A DNA stretch of 7,906 bases. It comes from Bacteroidota bacterium (GTDB lineage Bacteria; Bacteroidota; Bacteroidia; Chitinophagales; Saprospiraceae). Every line of letters starts with the position of its first letter. The stretch's first letter is position 1. The notes beneath the pieces were generated by a model that saw nothing but the letters and a program-made list of their open reading frames with translations, was not told where the DNA came from and ran no database searches. The position numbers and the translations under genes were made by a program. This document shows, in pieces, positions 7,454 to 7,906 of this stretch. The DNA lies in NCBI GenBank assembly GCA_024277695.1, contig JAJRUR010000245.1:1-7906 (forward strand). Reading direction: 5' to 3'.

Positions 7454-7477
7454 CTCCATAAATATCAACTAAGGCCT

Positions 7478-7906
7478 ATGCGATATCTCAGTTTAATCAT
7501 CTTGTGGTGCTTTTCTTGGACAGTCGGATATAGTACGGACAAACTCCATTATGTCGAAACCAAAGCCAAAAACGGAGATGGTATCTACCGACTACTCCAA
7601 AGATATCAACTCTCAGCACCTTGTAATCTAAAGCAGTTTTTGCACCTAAACCAGCTTAGGACTTCCAGTAAGATCATTAAAGGAAAAACCTACAAATTAC
7701 CCATATACCAATACAAATATAACGGCAAAAGCATACGAACTACGATAGAAAAGAACGATATGGCTCTAGCCAAAAAAATAGCCAAATACAATCGCCAACT
7801 TCGAGACTCCGGTGTCAAAAAAAACTATTACCTCCAAAGCAAAATCCTTTGGGTCCCTCATCACTTGCTTTACTGTGACAAAAAGAACAATCCGATCAAA
7901 GCTTCC
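7478..7906 (+). CDS. Probable N-acetylmuramoyl-L-alanine amidase, N-terminal LysM-like part (3' end outside window)
   Basis: The ATG at 7478 opens a frame that runs 143 codons to the window edge without a stop. Residues 1 to about 19 are an export signal (MRYLSLIILWCFSW). Residues about 25-77 look like a LysM-type peptidoglycan-binding unit: ETKAKNGDGIYRLLQRY, then FLHLNQL, then IKGKTYKLPI. This is followed by YKYNGKSIRTTIEKND and a segment with ILWVPHHLLYC (123-133). I recognise this order, GDGIYxLLxRY, LN, GKTYKLP, YNGKSIRxTI, as the N-terminal half of a Bacteroidota exported amidase family whose C-terminal Amidase_3 zinc domain cleaves the MurNAc-L-Ala bond in peptidoglycan. That catalytic domain is not in the window, so the enzyme call rests on the N-terminal pattern alone. 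The frame has its own likely promoter and follows the small membrane protein gene on the same strand. Confidence 0.68.
   Translation, partial: MRYLSLIILWCFSWTVGYSTDKLHYVETKAKNGDGIYRLLQRYQLSAPCNLKQFLHLNQLRTSSKIIKGKTYKLPIYQYKYNGKSIRTTIEKNDMALAKKIAKYNRQLRDSGVKKNYYLQSKILWVPHHLLYCDKKNNPIKAS

Noticed and set aside
1..7906. CRISPR arrays, tRNA or rRNA genes, insertion sequences, toxin-antitoxin or defence genes
   Set aside because: I saw no spaced repeats, cloverleaf or rRNA sequence, terminal inverted repeats or transposase motifs. MazG here is the two-domain housekeeping pyrophosphohydrolase, with no mazEF beside it.

Overview
The window looks like ordinary chromosomal DNA from a Bacteroidota bacterium, possibly Saprospiria or Chitinophagia-like; the exact lineage is a guess. 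The support is a set of families largely confined to this phylum: a DUF5686 barrel protein with a carboxypeptidase-like regulatory domain, a large TPR protein coupled to a plug-less outer-membrane barrel, and an amidase N-terminus of Bacteroidota type. Shine-Dalgarno sequences are not evident, leaders are A-rich, and two upstream regions carry a match to the Bacteroidota -7 element (TAnnTTTG). No mobile element, CRISPR array, RNA gene or defence island is visible, and every complete ORF appears intact.

Layout: (1) 1-2914, plus strand: the C-terminal part of a TPR-repeat protein overlaps by 14 bases an outer-membrane beta-barrel protein, an evident translationally coupled pair. (2) 2989-3861, plus strand: a predicted lipoprotein with two tandem domains resembling the C-terminal domain of anti-sigma-K factor RskA, but no anti-sigma or transmembrane part. 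(3) 3878-7112, minus strand: mazG (nucleoside triphosphate pyrophosphohydrolase) followed, with overlap or near-contact, by a DUF5686 outer-membrane protein. This unit converges on the lipoprotein gene with only 16 bases between stop codons. (4) 7169-7387, plus strand, divergent from mazG: a 72-residue single-pass membrane protein with four cysteines, resembling NqrM/DUF539. (5) 7478 to the window end, plus strand: the exported N-terminal part of a probable N-acetylmuramoyl-L-alanine amidase, with a LysM-like region; the catalytic domain lies outside the window.

The common theme is the cell envelope: two outer-membrane barrels, one lipoprotein, one periplasmic repeat protein (its export signal would be upstream), one inner-membrane protein and one cell-wall enzyme. 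mazG is the only clearly cytoplasmic gene. No single pathway links all of them; the TPR-barrel pair is the best candidate for a functional unit that has no described function I can name.
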